The notes: generated by a model from the letters alone, not told the origin. A DNA stretch of 64,000 nt from Berghia stephanieae (GCA_034508935.3 CM067445.1:8058792-8122791), one strand, 5' to 3'; positions 52,501 to 63,730 are shown, numbered from the stretch's first letter. Made by a program: numbers and translations.

Positions 52501-53670
52501 CAAGCTTGTTAAGACTCAAGTCGCTTGAACTTGTAACAAGCTTGTTAAGACACAGTGGCTTGAACCTTTAACAAGCTTGTTGAGATGCAAGTGGCTTGAA
52601 CCTGTAACAAGGTTGTTAAGACGCAAGTGGCTTGAACCTTGTGAAGACACAAATGGCTTGAACTCAACACCAGACTGCTTACTATTGTGATAAATTCGTA
52701 GAATTAAGACATTTTGGCTCAGATTTCAGAACTTCATGAGCATCTCTAATTCATAAAACCTTATTAAATATATAAGTTGATGCCAGACTATATAATTGTG
52801 AAGAATTTGAAGTGTTATTAAATTCTTGTGAGATGAATTGGAAGCATTGACTACAGTTTTTATTTCCTAAAAAAAAATGACGAATTTTTTAAATGATCAA
52901 GTAGGCAGATCTGCTCCACACTTTCCTGCCGACCTGTTTTGTTTCTCGTTTTTTCTTTCTTTCTATTTTTCATGACACAGACCTGCCAAATGTCTTGATT
53001 TTGTCGAGAAATTCCAGAAATTTGATCTCATTTCCCGTTTCCCCAATTTCAAGTTATTGAACCAATTTTGATAGCATGTCGTTATGCCAGAAAAAAAAAA
53101 ACAACCCATCACCATCTTTAATAATGATTGGGTATGGAGAAGTGCCAGAGGACAACAGAGAATAAAAATATCACAGTGGGATCCAATTGACACAGCATCC
53201 TTTGCCTGGCTGAGACTGTCCAGACAGAGAGAGAGATCAGCGGGTGGTGGCACCAGCCACACCAAATATGACTTTCAATCTAAATATCTATCGCGCAGTA
53301 ATTGGGTTGATTGGTCTGTTAGATCTGGCAGAATATAATACTTTGCAATTTACTAGCATCGTATCCAAAGGTAGCAAGCAAATGCTACTTTTGTTTAATG
53401 TTATGAAAACTGGGCAAAGGCAGGCTGCTGAATAATTCTTTTACGTTTACAGATGTTGAAATGAAACTATATAAAATTTAATATTTTTTAAAAATGGAAT
53501 TGAAAAACATGAACTTGAACTGTTCATTTTTTATTTATTCACCTTTTCAGGGCTTTGGTGTCGCTGCCAAATCCACTCTGGCGTGCAGGAATTGTGATCC
53601 CATGACCATTGTTGTCTTCCACCAGGCAGACTGTGGGGACTACATTAGAAATGAGGACACCTTAACGTGA
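42055..53670 (+). CDS. NIP7: 60S ribosome subunit biogenesis protein NIP7 (5 exons, complete)
   Basis: Nucleolar factor needed for pre-rRNA processing and 60S subunit assembly; it binds RNA through a C-terminal PUA domain. Exons on the plus strand: 42055-42110, 47128-47214, 50294-50432, 51495-51635, 53551-53670. All introns are GT-AG and the phases (2, 2, 0, 0) fit, giving 543 nt: 180 codons plus TGA, the usual NIP7 length. The tiny first exon encodes [18 protein letters not shown]. Exon 2 gives [20 protein letters not shown], exon 3 [20 protein letters not shown], and exon 4 begins the PUA domain (KSGLGRIT). Exon 5 continues it ([13 protein letters not shown]) and ends [17 protein letters not shown], close to known NIP7 proteins. 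The product looks intact. Intron 1 (5.0 kb) carries a mariner and a pogo-like element, intron 2 another pogo-like element and intron 4 a minisatellite. An AATAAA lies about 140 bp after the stop. Confidence 0.97.
42325..43140. repeat. Element with palindromic ends and an internal tRNA-like piece, copy 1
   Basis: The left end carries two short palindromes of the form 'tatgcacctcc' facing 'ggaggtgtataaaa'; the right end carries 'ggaggtgtataaaaacgg' and 'ggaggtgcataaaaacac'. Inside, on the minus strand, 42781-42853 looks tRNA-like: A box 'tagcgcagtggac', B box 'gagttcgactcc'. It lies in NIP7 intron 1; a second copy starts near 44170. Confidence 0.7.
43324..43503 (-). repeat. SINE-3 single copy, truncated and diverged
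   Basis: Reverse copy with 'agtgagtagaaaagtgccag' and the complement of the tRNA-like part. Flanked by 'acagaataa' (43315-43323, 43504-43512). A poly-C run of about 35 bp follows. Confidence 0.82.
44170..45605. repeat. Second copy of the palindrome-ended element, split by a pogo-like insertion
   Basis: Colinear with 42585-43135 ('aagaataataacaataattt', 'gcttgtccacttcactacgg', 'gatgcgcatgcgtgacggag'), but interrupted at 44430-45282. Confidence 0.85.
44430..45282. mobile_element. Non-autonomous pogo-like DNA transposon with TA target duplication
   Basis: Begins CAGTAGAAC and ends GTTCTACTG with TA on both sides. Comparison with the empty copy at about 42804 shows a clean insertion. Subterminal 'ctcggaaatagtgag' on the left matches 'ctcgctatttccgag' on the right in inverse. 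CAGT termini with TA duplication are usual for the pogo/Tigger group. No transposase is present; the interior is GT-rich and non-coding. Confidence 0.8.
46060..47085 (-). pseudogene. Mariner (DD34D) transposase, degraded
   Basis: Tc1/mariner-type cut-and-paste transposase. The N-terminal part ([18 protein letters not shown]), a helix-turn-helix stretch, then [10 protein letters not shown] (first Asp), [11 protein letters not shown] (second Asp) and [13 protein letters not shown] (third Asp, exactly 34 residues on) identify mariner DD34D. The C-terminus GRYVEK ends at 46060-46062. Defects: an in-frame stop plus a frame change near 46930-46970, a frame change near 46370 between RRKRP and the DNATPHTA block, and another near 46160. 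The first residues are missing; the upstream end stops about 40 bp from NIP7 exon 2. I could not find terminal inverted repeats. Inactive. Confidence 0.9.
48079..49235. mobile_element. Non-autonomous pogo-like DNA transposon in NIP7 intron 2
   Basis: Left end CAGTAAAATTACTTTAAACC, right end TTTAAAGTAATTCTACTG, nearly perfect inverted copies. 'ttaaaccgaaa' recurs near both ends as subterminal repeats. It sits in a TA-rich site. The 1.1-kb interior has no transposase frame. Confidence 0.8.
49740..50032 (+). repeat. SINE-1 in NIP7 intron 2
   Basis: Head 'gtgcggttatgtggtcttgc' to tail 'ctatataaaagctcaag', near full length. Confidence 0.85.
51062..51285 (-). repeat. SINE-4 (tRNA head, LINE-type tail) in NIP7 intron 3
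   Basis: The complement begins with a tRNA-like head ('gcatggctcagcggtacg', B box 'gagttcgacc'), has the widespread middle motif 'tggccttgagcaagtcac', and ends 'ccccttggggatgaataaag', a tail like that of L2/CR1-type LINEs. It is unrelated to SINE-1 to SINE-3 outside the tRNA-like head. Confidence 0.82.
51660..52645. repeat. 35-36-bp minisatellite, about 27 units, in NIP7 intron 4
   Basis: Unit 'aacctgtaacaagcttgtta' plus 'agacgcaagtggcttg'; 'aagcttgtt' is itself palindromic. A block of seven units (251 bp) is duplicated exactly (about 52030-52280 and 52281-52530), a higher-order repeat. It starts about 25 bp after the exon 4 donor. Confidence 0.95.
53165..53450 (+). repeat. SINE-2, degenerate
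   Basis: Recognisable from 'agtaattgggttgattggtc' to 'aaaactgggcaaaggcagg'; the head has decayed. It ends 100 bp before NIP7 exon 5. Confidence 0.6.
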
Positions 53671-53805
53671 TTTTCCATCTTGATTTTTTAGTCTTTTGGT
53701 ATTTCTGTGTTCATCATCAGATCATGTACATATAACATTCATCTATTAAAGATATCATTCAATTCAATGAAATAAGTTTTGTTCCTTCTTATTTTTAAAG
53801 ATTGA

Positions 53806-53814
53806 AAAATAAAG
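53806..53814 (+). terminator. Polyadenylation signal of NIP7
   Basis: An AATAAA lies about 140 bp after the NIP7 stop codon, in otherwise unique AT-rich sequence and just before a SINE-1 fragment. An ATTAAA variant occurs near 53746 and could serve instead. Confidence 0.5.
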
Positions 53815-53825
53815 CCCTACAAACT

Positions 53826-53915
53826 TGAGCTTTTATAGAACACAATGTCCAATAAATCTAAGTACTGTGAGAGAATGTGAGTAAAGATCCTTTTTCAAGG
53901 ACTCGACTATCTAGC
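53826..53915 (-). repeat. SINE-1 fragment with internal deletion
   Basis: The tail 'cttgagcttttatagaacac' is joined to 'gtgagagaatgtgagtaaag'. Confidence 0.7.
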
Positions 53916-53954
53916 ATCTGGGTTTGTTGCCATTTTTTGCCCAAAAGTTGCCAT

Positions 53955-54745
53955 TAATTGTCCACCTCTAATAGCCTCCAGTTCACTACTGGAGTCCATA
54001 TCCAGTGGTCCCACGTTTACTCACTAGTGGTATCCATCTCTCATAGCCCCGGGTTCACTTCCCACTGCTGTACACCTCCCATAGTCCAGAGTTCATCCCC
54101 CACTGGTGTCCATATCCCACAGCCCCAGGTTCACTCCCCACAGGTGTCCACCTCCCAAAGTCCTGGGTTCACTCCTCACCGGTGTCCATTCATGGTCCTT
54201 TATTCACTCCCCAGCTGTGTCCATCTCTCATAGTCCTGGGTTCACTATCCACAGGTGTATATATAACAATATCCATTGGTCCTGGGTTTACTCCCCTTTG
54301 GTACTGTTATCTACTGCCCATAGTCCTGGATTCACCCCCACTGGTGTCCATCTAAAAAAGTAGGTACATTCCTCTCTTGTGTCCATATTCTACAATCCCA
54401 GGTTGACTCCCCATGTGTGTCTACATTTTACATGTTTCAGTTCATTCTCCATCTGTGCCGCCATCCCATAGCCCCAGGTTTACTCCCCACTGCTGTTTAC
54501 ATCTCAAAGTCAATGAGTCAATGTATTTACTCTCCACTTTTTATAACATCTCTTAGTCCCCGGTTCGTTTCCCACTTGTGTCTGCATTCCGTATTCTCTG
54601 ATTCATTCCCCACTACTGTTCACAGCCCCAGGTCTCTCAGTTTTTTCCCTCTAATATTTATCACTCATTATCTCCATGGGTGTCCAGCTTAAATGGCCCC
54701 TGGTTCAATGCCCACTGGTTCCTACCAATCAGAGTCCCAGGACTA
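53955..54745 (-). repeat. Degenerate minisatellite, complement of the 25.6-kb array
   Basis: About 20 units of 'tagtcctgggttcactcccc' plus 'actggtgtccatctccca', the reverse complement of the unit at 25570-26510. Confidence 0.88.
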
Positions 54746-54989
54746 ATCTGCACAGTTACTTCAATACGTTATAGTGAAACAACACCAAGGGCCACACCTC
54801 TATATTCTCTGATCAGAAAATGAACAATCTATTACAGTACAGCACAGCAGTTGGAATTGGCATGGCGATAGATATCACTTCGATAATAACATTACTCTGA
54901 AACTGAAATATTGTTCACTAGTTGCAGTGAAAAAATTGCCTTCCTTTAAAAATGAAATAATCATGGCTGCAACCCACATTTTGCAGCTG

Positions 54990-55080
54990 CTAGAACTACG
55001 GGCTGAGCGGGACGCAAACCCAGGACCTTCTGATCCGAAAGCTGTTGTCAAACCCCAAGACCACATAGCCACTATCAAAT
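54990..55080 (-). repeat. SINE-1 head fragment
   Basis: The complement of the tRNA-like head is present ('aacccaggaccttctgatcc', 'agaccacatagcc'); the body is absent. The flanks 54746-54989 and 55081-55560 show nothing recognisable. Confidence 0.7.
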
Positions 55081-55564
55081 CATTGTAGCACAAGCCAAAA
55101 GCTAGAAAGTAACAGAAGACTTTCCTTCAATTTTGAATAAATTTCCTAATGAAAAAAAAAGAAAATCTCTGAATGCAATTTACACCAATGGACTTCAAAC
55201 TTGAGCCAAAGCTTATCATTATCATATCATGTAAAGGGTTATTTTATCATGTAAAGGGTTATTTCATCCAACTAACCTGTGAATACCCTGTGTATTCAAT
55301 TTTAATCATCTATAAATCAGGAATTGATTATTTCTTTATCCAGCATTAGTTTGAGTCTGACTACAGAAGAAGCGATTGAGTCGCTGTCGTCTCCACAAGA
55401 TAAAGGCGGGCAATAGAATATTGATTTAAGAATAAAACTTATCCCCAATTTAGGTGGTAGTGGTGGTGGTAGTGATAGTGGTTGTGATGATGTGGCAATT
55501 GTAGTTTGAAGCGGGACCAGATTTCATTTTAGAGAGGAATTCCCTCCTCTGTATAGAAATAAAT

Positions 55565-55900
55565 AAATATGTGAAATTGAATGTAAGCTTCAATTTAATT
55601 ACAAAAACAGATCAAATGAACGTTTCGGGTGTCCCCTTTATCAACAAACAGGATGAATTACAATTCCATTTTAATTCGTGCTTACTTACACAGGAGCATA
55701 ATATTTCGTGCCTATCAATGTTTTGTTTATTCATCTTAACAATGCCACGGGCCACATTATCTCATTCATCTGTAGTGTTTCATTCATCCTGTTTGTTGAT
55801 AAAGTGTCAACCCGAAACGTTCATTTGATCTGTTTTTGTAATTGAAGCTTACTTTCAATTTCACATTGTTATTTATTTCTTCGAGCTTCGAGCAGCAACA
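55565..55900. repeat. Foldback element FB-2-like, copy 5
   Basis: Arms of about 70 bp: left 'agatcaaatgaacgtttcgg' and 'cctttatcaacaaacagga', right 'tcctgtttgttgataaag' and 'cccgaaacgttcatttga'. The core GATAAAGGGG..CCCGAAACG resembles the other copies but the CTGANGA part is altered. Confidence 0.75.
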
Positions 55901-56042
55901 TTAACATTCCTCTGTATAGATAAAGACAGATAGCTAGATAATATGAATTGGCTTCATGAGATCTTCCCTAACAAAGATGAGAAAAGTTCAAACAGGGCAC
56001 TTAGACTTATTATACTTACACTGATGTTTTGTTTTTGTTTTT

Positions 56043-57078
56043 AAGGGTTTTACGGCGCTTGCAACACATTTAGGTTATATCAGCGCCAGTAAAAAGGAAG
56101 AAAATGGGATAGTAAAAAGTTCAAGAATTACAATTAAAGCACCCAAGAGAAAGGAAGACAAAGGGGAATTGGGAACAAATAGGGATCAGATGCAGATTCC
56201 AAGAGCAAACCGTCAATGTACTTAGTTTGAGATCACCTATAAGTCTCATCCGGACACAAGCACAAAATCCAACAAAGAGGAATACACTCAAATGCTTACA
56301 TTATACATTAAAAATAACAAACATAATAATACATAACAGAGAGATGATTTACAAGGAAAAAAATATCATCTCCCAAAACAATAACTATGCATTTGACTGT
56401 TTCCCTCCCAGCTAGGACTCAGGCCAGCGCCAGGACAAAACCAAGTAATCTCTTTCCAAGACAAAGACAGAAAGCAAGTTGGAAAACAGATATAGGGGAT
56501 AGAAGACACAGCAAGTACCTTCCTGCCCACTATGGGAGGTCAGGAACCCCACCCATTTTTTAAGGGTTTTACGGCGCTTGCAACACATTAAGGTCATATC
56601 AGTGCCAGTAAAAAGGAAGAAAATTGGAAAGCACAAAGTTCTAGAATTACAACTATGGCATCCAAGAATAAGGTAGACAAAGGGGAATTGGTTAAAATAG
56701 GGAACAAATGTAAATTCCAAGAGCACACTATCAGTGTACTTAGTTTGAGATCACCTAAAAGTCTCATCCAGACACAACCACTGGTACCTACCTACTAAGA
56801 AGAAAACACTCAAATGTTTACAAATATATTATACATAAACAAAACAAAATACTACAGTGCATAACAGACAGATGATTTACAAGGAAAAAAACATCATCTC
56901 CCAAAACTAATTATACATTTGACTGTTTCCCTCCTAGCCAGGGCCAGGACAAAACCAAGTAATCTCATTCCAAGACAAAGACAGAAAGCATGTTGGAAAA
57001 CAGACACAGGGGGGATAGAAATAGAAGACACAGTATGTACCTCTCTGCCCACTATGGGAGGTCAGGAACTCCACCCAG
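56043..57078. repeat. Tandem duplication of about 518 bp
   Basis: 56043-56560 and 56561-57078 both start 'taagggttttacggcgcttg' and end 'ctatgggaggtcaggaac', with scattered differences. A third, more diverged relative starts near 58466 ('ggattttacggtactagcc'). Confidence 0.85.
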
Positions 57079-57479
57079 ACACTTACACTCACAAATAATC
57101 AAAGGAAAGAAAGTCAAAAGTTTGATTTCTGTTGAAATGCGTTTATTATTTTACATTGACAGTTTCTGTCACCGTAACTCATCCCTGGTAAATCACAGCA
57201 CTCACTCACTCACTCAAGCACGGAAACTTCCTCTTAACCCATTGTATTCATTGTTTTCTTTGTGATAAAATTATGACAATTGTGGAGGAGGGGCCTCTTT
57301 ATAAACTATATAAATAAATAGGATTTTATTATTATTATTATACACTACATCCCCTTCATTGAAGAAGAATAAAATAGATATCAACAAGGCCTAATCACAA
57401 AAGGATAGGAAAATCCACATCAGGGTTTTCATCGTTATTTTACCTGTCATGGTCCTCCAACTCCAATACTATTAATGTA

Positions 57480-58430
57480 CAGTGGAATCTCCATAAAGTC
57501 AGTACCGTCCGACCAGAATACAGTGCAACCTCTAGAAAATAAACATCCCTGGATAGCGACGCTGACCTCTGGACCCGATATTTTTGCAATATGTTATGAA
57601 ATCCCTAAAATAGTGACATACATTATAGTATAACCCTTGTTTAGTGACATCGATATAGCAATAATTGGCAGTGGACACGGACACTTGATACAAAAAATCT
57701 GGCCTAATAGGCAACTTCTAACATCATCTCGTCCTCTTAGCCAATAACTCTTCCATTCAATGAGATGTCCCACCAATGAATACGAGATTTGTCATTAGTT
57801 TTTCAAAATGACTGCCAGTGTTGGGAGTATTTTTGTGGGAAAACTTACGAAAACGACCTTTTGGCACAGCCCAAGACTTCTGGAGCTAGCATTTGCCTGC
57901 AGGCAAAAGTTTTTGCAGACAAGCTGGGAGTGGCCAATTTTCAAGCAAGCGATGATTGGCTCAATAGATTTAAACAGTGACCAGTGACATGGCTTTGTCT
58001 ATAAAAATAAAATTAAAGATCAGAAGAAATGTGTGTGAAACAGTACCAGACACATTTGATCCAGATCTTTGTCTTCTACAAGTACTTGCTCCTTATTTAT
58101 CACTGTCTTTAAAGCAGCCTTCAGGGAGCGGGCTGGGCACTATGTTATGATCAATTATGACTGTCATTGCCATCGCCTTCAGTAAGAGATTAGTAACTGA
58201 GATGAGGCATAGTCGTAGAAAAGATAGAACATCATCCCTGTCACAGTTACTACAAAATTCTTGCAAAAAGCAATGGAAACAACCTGTCAATTTCTGAAAA
58301 GCATTTTTTTGAGTGAATCACATTGTCTGTGTCAGCTTTCGGGTTAAGCATTGACTTCATCACTGGAACACACTTCGACATACTGAACATTTGGGACCAT
58401 AAGACAGTTGACTTTAAGTAGATTCCATTG
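57480..58430. mobile_element. Pogo/Tigger-like DNA transposon relic
   Basis: Left end CAGTGGAATCTCCATAAAGT, right end CTTTAAGTAGATTCCATTG, inverted copies flanked by TA on both sides. About 950 bp; contains a transposase N-terminal fragment (57805-57980). Too short to be autonomous. Confidence 0.78.
57805..57980 (+). pseudogene. Tigger/CENP-B-type transposase DNA-binding fragment
   Basis: The frame encodes QPKTSGASICLQAKVFADKL followed by FQASDDWLNRFKQ and a stop. This matches the CENP-B-type helix-turn-helix of Tigger/pogo transposases (GP..Q.KA..FA..L....F.AS..WL.RFK.RH). The DDE catalytic part is missing. The surrounding inverted repeats support the assignment. Confidence 0.78.
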
Positions 58431-58465
58431 TAAAGGCTGGAATGACTCTTAAAATGCTTTTAAAT

Positions 58466-58770
58466 GGATTTTACGGTACTAGCCAAACTTTAAAGTCATC
58501 TCAGCTACAAAAAGGAAGATGATATAATCTTTACCACGTGTATCATTATTGTAATCTTTCAATCAATAGATTTCTAGCATTACAATTAATTAATATTAAG
58601 GTCATTCAAGGGATTTTATCCTATTTTGCTCTATGCCATATGTTATGTTATGATAGAGGAAAACTTGTAGAGCTGAAACACCAAAGACAAAGTAAGACAA
58701 AGGGAACTGGTCCAAAAAGGGACCAGAAGATTCTTTGTGAAATTCATCAATAATTTAAACTAATTTTCTG
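58466..58770. repeat. Diverged third copy of the 56-kb duplicated segment
   Basis: Shares the order 'ggattttacgg', 'ctacaaaaaggaagat', 'agacaaagggaactgg' with 56043-57078. Confidence 0.5.
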
Positions 58771-59084
58771 ATATCGTAGGATTACTGTTATAGTCACTCA
58801 TAATGCTTAATGCATCTTTTTTACATCCCTATTGAGCGTTCATAGATTTGTCAGTTCCAAGAGATATTCTAATAATAAAGGCCTGTGTTTTTTACAGGTA
58901 CACCAGACTTAAAGATACTAAAATGTTTTACCATTAGTAAGAATTAGAAATGTAAAAAGAATGAGGTAGCTGGAACTGGAAACTTTTCTCCATGGATAAC
59001 TCATGATAAATGCAACATTCTTTTACTGAGAATGAACACAAAGGGGCTGCGGGAAACAATTTTATTTCATTTGTGATGTGTATG

Positions 59085-59175
59085 TGTATGTTCTGATATC
59101 TTACTTTGTAAAGCGCTTTGAGGTCTCAGCAAAAAGTGCAAAACAAATGTGATTATTATTATTATTATTATTATT
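59085..59175 (+). repeat. SINE tail with (ATT)n
   Basis: 'ttgtaaagcgctttgaggtc' then 'caaatgtgattattattatt': a tail close to, but distinct from, SINE-1. The region 58771-59084 and 59176-59550 is unassigned. Confidence 0.65.
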
Positions 59176-59559
59176 TGTCAGTCACATGTAATAACAAAAA
59201 CGGAGTGCTTATTCGTCCTTCAGGTCGTATTCTTAAAAAGTGTCTAGCCGACCTTCATTGCTTATGCAAATGAGGTAGGCGTGAAATACGTAAAGGGCAT
59301 TTGACTGAAAGGCTGTTGTTTATATTTGTCACCGTATTTTTATATGTATTAAATTCAAGGTTATTGCCCTCCCATAAATCGCATTGTTATTACAGTGACC
59401 TATATATGTCACTGCTTCCCCGGCTTTTTGTGTGCGCCCATGTTATCTATGTAATTAAGTGGAATTACAAAATCCGAGTGTTCAGTCCTTCACGTCTTCA
59501 CTTTTTTATCGACTGTTGAAACGTAAGCATCGTTATGAGTATGAGTAGAAAAAAAGCAT

Positions 59560-59749
59560 ATTATTCTCTCTCTCTCTCTCTGTGTCTGTCTCTCTCTCTC
59601 TTTCATATTTTCCCCCTTTTATCTCTAATTTCTTCTCTCCCTCCATCAGTCTCTTCCTTTGTATTTTCCTCTCTTTATCTTGCTATCATCCTCTTTCATT
59701 TCTTCACACTCTCTCTTTCTCTCTCTGTCTCTCTCTCTCTTTCTCTCTC

Positions 59750-59796
<47 letters not shown>

Positions 59797-60281
59797 ATGT
59801 ATCTATCTATCTCTTCTGATTTCTTCCTCTTTTGTTTTCTTAAAAACCCTTCTCTCTCTTTATCTATCTCTCAATTTTATTCTCCCCTCCCCCTCCCTTT
59901 CTTTCTTGACTTCTGTCACATTTCTTTTCTCCTTGTCTCTCATTCTTCTTCCTCTCTCTTTCTTTCTCTTTCATATTTCCCCCCATAAATCTCTTATGTT
60001 CCCTATTGTCGGGTTGTCTCTCGCTCCTTTTCTATCTATTCCTCTATTTCGTCGTCGTCGTCTTCTCTCTCTCTTTCTTTCTTTCTTTCTTGCTTCCCCC
60101 CTCCACCTTTGTTCTCCAATTTCCTGTCTTTTCCTTCTCTTTATATAGCTCATCCTCCTCTTTTATTCTGGCACCCTCTCTCTTTCTCCCTTTGTCTGTC
60201 CCCCCCCCCCCCCTATCTCTCTCTCTCTCTCTGACTCTGCCTTTCTCTCTCTCTCTCTCTCTATCTATCTGACTCTGCCTT

Positions 60282-60328
<47 letters not shown>

Positions 60329-60330
60329 CT
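59560..60330. repeat. CT-rich simple-sequence region with (TATC)n
   Basis: About 770 bp of pyrimidine-rich sequence with CT runs and TATC runs (59750-59815, 60296-60325). Its Ser/Leu-rich open frames are composition artefacts. Confidence 0.93.
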
Positions 60331-60811
60331 ATGTCTGAGTGGTCTCAAACGCGTTTCATCTGGATATGGTATCAAATACTCCTCTCCTTTCACATTCTCT
60401 GATCCATTATTGTTTTTAAAAAAGGAAAAGAAAAAAAAAATAACAAAAGGGGACGACACAGAAACATCCCACCCCGCGACTGCAACATCATAAATTAAAA
60501 CCAATCCCTCTCACTCCACCCCCCCCCCCCCCTCTTAAAAAAAAACACACTTCCTGGCCGCCTGTATAACTTAGAGTTGCCAACCACCGAAGAATTAAAA
60601 TACATTCGGAAGACCTAAAGTTTTCGTAGTGAGCTTGCTATGGCAATTAAGGTAATGATTAGAGATCTTGAGGCGGTGGCGGTGGTGGGAATCATGGATG
60701 TAGAGAGAAAGAAGAAGAAGAAGAAGACCACGAAAGAGAGGATCTGATAGAGAAGGAGCTAGAGACAACCCGACAGAGGAAACAAAGAAAATGTGAAATA
60801 AGGAAGAAGAA

Positions 60812-61082
60812 TGTGCCGCTATGTGGTCTTGTGGTATGACACTCGCTTTCGGATCGGATTGGAAAATCCTGGGTTCGAGCCTCACTCGGCGCATAGTTGA
60901 GTCCACTCTTACTGTACTCAGGTTTAAAATAAGTACCAGGCCGTTAACTGCGTTGTTCTGTCTGAAAAAATGTAATATCGCCTAACAGACATCATGTAGG
61001 ATGTTAAGTGTTGCTGTTGGCCTGTGACACCCTGTAAAGCGCTTTGAGACTTCGAGCGGATATTGCGCTATATAAAAACTCT
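60812..61082 (+). repeat. SINE-1, near full length
   Basis: Head 'gccgctatgtggtcttgtgg', B box 'gggttcgagcc', tail 'gcgctatataaaaact'. The stretch 60331-60811 shows only short simple repeats. Confidence 0.85.
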
Positions 61083-61470
61083 CGTTAGTATTTGTGACAA
61101 TGATAGCAGTGATGTTATTCTTGTTTCGATGATGAAATGATGGTAGTGGTGATGTCACTGATCAAGAAGCTAGAGTGATAAAGTTGATGGCAATGGTGAC
61201 GCTTTTGTGAGCGCGTATGTTATTGATATTTAAAATGATTGTTTCCTAGAGTGGTGGTGGCTGAGATGATAGTTATGATTTTGCTAGTGATGGCAATAAT
61301 AGATATGACGATGGTAATGGTTGGTATAATGCTGTGGTGGTGATATTGATTGTGGTGCTGATGATACTTATGATATTGTGCAATTGATGGTGGTAGCGAT
61401 TCTGATGGTAATGATAATGTTGTAAAAGCGCTTGTGGTAGTGATGGTGATGGTTTTAAAATTGACGTGGA
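61083..61470. repeat. Degenerate GATGGTGAT-type tandem sequence
   Basis: Loose repeats of gatg/gtggtgat words throughout; no gene. From 61471 to 62770 I see no exon, repeat or motif. Confidence 0.6.
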
Positions 61471-62785
61471 TCGACGTGCAATTATTTTTAGGTCTGATAA
61501 CCATTTCCTTATGGGCTCATTCTTGTAATAGAAATCTTTTAAAAAATGACGCAAAATACATTATACAACAATGTTAAACCAGGCCCATAAGTGGATTCGG
61601 ATGTCAGACCTGCGTGTTTGTTAACCTACAATGCAGCACAAATCCCTTTCGAAACGGTATTCTTTTTTCCACTATAACACAATAAGTCGAATGCTTGGCA
61701 GGTCTGTATCACTGCGTACATAGACACGTTAGTTGTAATGCTATCTATTGAAATACCACCTTGAGTGGCGATAAGCCAAATTACACATCTGGAATACAGC
61801 ATTTGCATACAAAGCTGTTTGAGTACAGAATTATTGAGAAAAATCGTGGATTTATTTTTCTTGTAACCATTGTTTTAAATATATCAATCTTATTATGTAT
61901 ATATTTCCGTCTTTCTATTTTTTAATTTTAAACTAAAGTTAGGAATTTGTTTTTGGCCAGTAATCGTAACTTTATCAGACCATACCCAGATCAAAACAAC
62001 AACCCCAACCCCCTGACAACATTACCCCTTGTTCTGAGTTTAAGAACATAGGCAAGTTATTGTTCTTAGGCCGAACTGGGCTTTTATGTTCTGTATCATT
62101 CTATTTCACCCAGTTTCAACCCGTTGACATTTTAAATCCCAGCCCGTTGACATTCTAACTTCTCGTCAGGGCAAAAGTGGATACCAAATACTTAATAGTA
62201 TTAGCTAACGAATGAAGCACTGAAAATATTGAGGACTTGGTATTAGTGTCCTTTATTAATCTTTAATATATTGACATCGTCTATGGAGATAAGTTTAAAT
62301 GCAGGGGTTGTGCTTTTGGCTTTGGAATTAATTTGCGTGTTGTAAAGCCGCCAAATTCCATCCCGTCTATACAATTACCTCGTTTACTGCCAATTTGAAA
62401 ACGCATTGAATTCGCCATGAATTAAATCTATCATTATGTCATACAGCTAGTCTACTCAAGACTGTACAACTTATAACAAAATTTTCTGAAGTTAAAGGAC
62501 AGGTATCGACATCGTTCAAAAATTTTGGCTAAATTCAAGCTATTATTGATGGCACTCACTGAATTATCAAGATTATAACATTTTTTTTATAAAACTGCTT
62601 CTTAACAGATACAGAAATTTGGTGTTGGTTTTTTTTTCTTGCGCTGCTTATACTATTATGACTAATATAATATTTTGACAAATTGAATACTAGTCATTTA
62701 AAACAAATAGTTACTGAGTGCTTACCCACTATTATAAATTGAAAAAAAAATGTAAAAAAGGCAAAACACACGTAGACACACAATA

Positions 62786-62788
<3 letters not shown>

Positions 62789-62838
<50 letters not shown>
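62789..62838. repeat. (CA)n microsatellite
   Basis: A 50-bp CA run, followed by A-rich and C-homopolymer stretches to 62940; a second CA run at 63124-63146. Confidence 0.97.
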
Positions 62839-62839
<1 letters not shown>

Positions 62840-63587
62840 TCAAACAAAAGCAGGGAAAATACCAACAAGAGAAAACATAAAAAAGAACAATAACCCCCCC
62901 CCCCCCTCCAAAAAAAAAAACAAAAAAAAAGAAACCAAAACAAAGAAAACCTGCCGAATCTTCCTCTGTGCCTAGCCAACCCAAACTCTCGAGCAGGTAT
63001 TTGAATTGGATACTTACCAATAGGAGAACACGACAATTGTTCCTTATAAGAAATCAATCACCATTCTGGAATAAAAATCATATCCCAGAAGAAAAAAACA
63101 AACAAAAAAACCCCACGAAATTAACACACACACACACACACACACCTCAAAAAAAAACACACATAACTGATTATTTGACTCACAAACAGAGGAGGTGGGG
63201 TTTGTGAAACATTTAAGATGATACGGATATATCATGTAATTACGTGGATTCGAATCCAGCTCAGTAAAAGCAAAAACGGAATATTGCCCAGCTTTAGTGT
63301 GAAGGACGAATAGTGCAAGCAACATGATTTGTCCGTACGTACGGCAACCACGGTTGAAGCTATTCGACCTTAAGGACGAATAGGGCTACCCTAACAAAAA
63401 AAAAGCTTTCAGTATACAAGACCATGGTGCAATGTAGAAACGATAATTACAGAATTTACCATTTCTATCAACAAAATGTTTTGCAACAAAAAAGTAAAAC
63501 AGGATTTAAGTCGTGTCTTTTTGAGGACATTAGAAGTGCCTGGTAGGACAGATTATACAATCCTAGTTTTAATAAAAACACTTATTT

Positions 63588-63730
63588 GAAAGTTTGGCCT
63601 TCAAATATCTCAAACCTGGGACTTCAAGAGAGCGTTTTTGCCAAGATGGCAGTCCTTTTAATCAATCGATATTTGAAGGATGAGTTTTCAGGCCAAAATT
63701 TTTACAACATTTTTTATTTCAGAGTGTGAC
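63588..63730. repeat. Foldback element FB-1, copy E, incomplete
   Basis: Carries 'ggccttcaaatatct', the centre 'aaacctgggacttcaagaga' and the right arm 'aatcgatatttgaagg', 'gagttttcaggccaaaat'; the outer left end is lost. Confidence 0.75.

Noticed and set aside
51660-52571. Leu/Arg/Lys repeat protein encoded by the NIP7 intron 4 array
   Set aside because: Both strands and several frames are open because of the 36-bp period; the region is intronic.
59582-60148. Ser/Leu-rich 188-residue membrane-like protein
   Set aside because: Pure composition effect of a CT/TATC-rich region.
61220-61554. His/Thr/Ile-rich frames
   Set aside because: They derive from degenerate GATGGT repeats.
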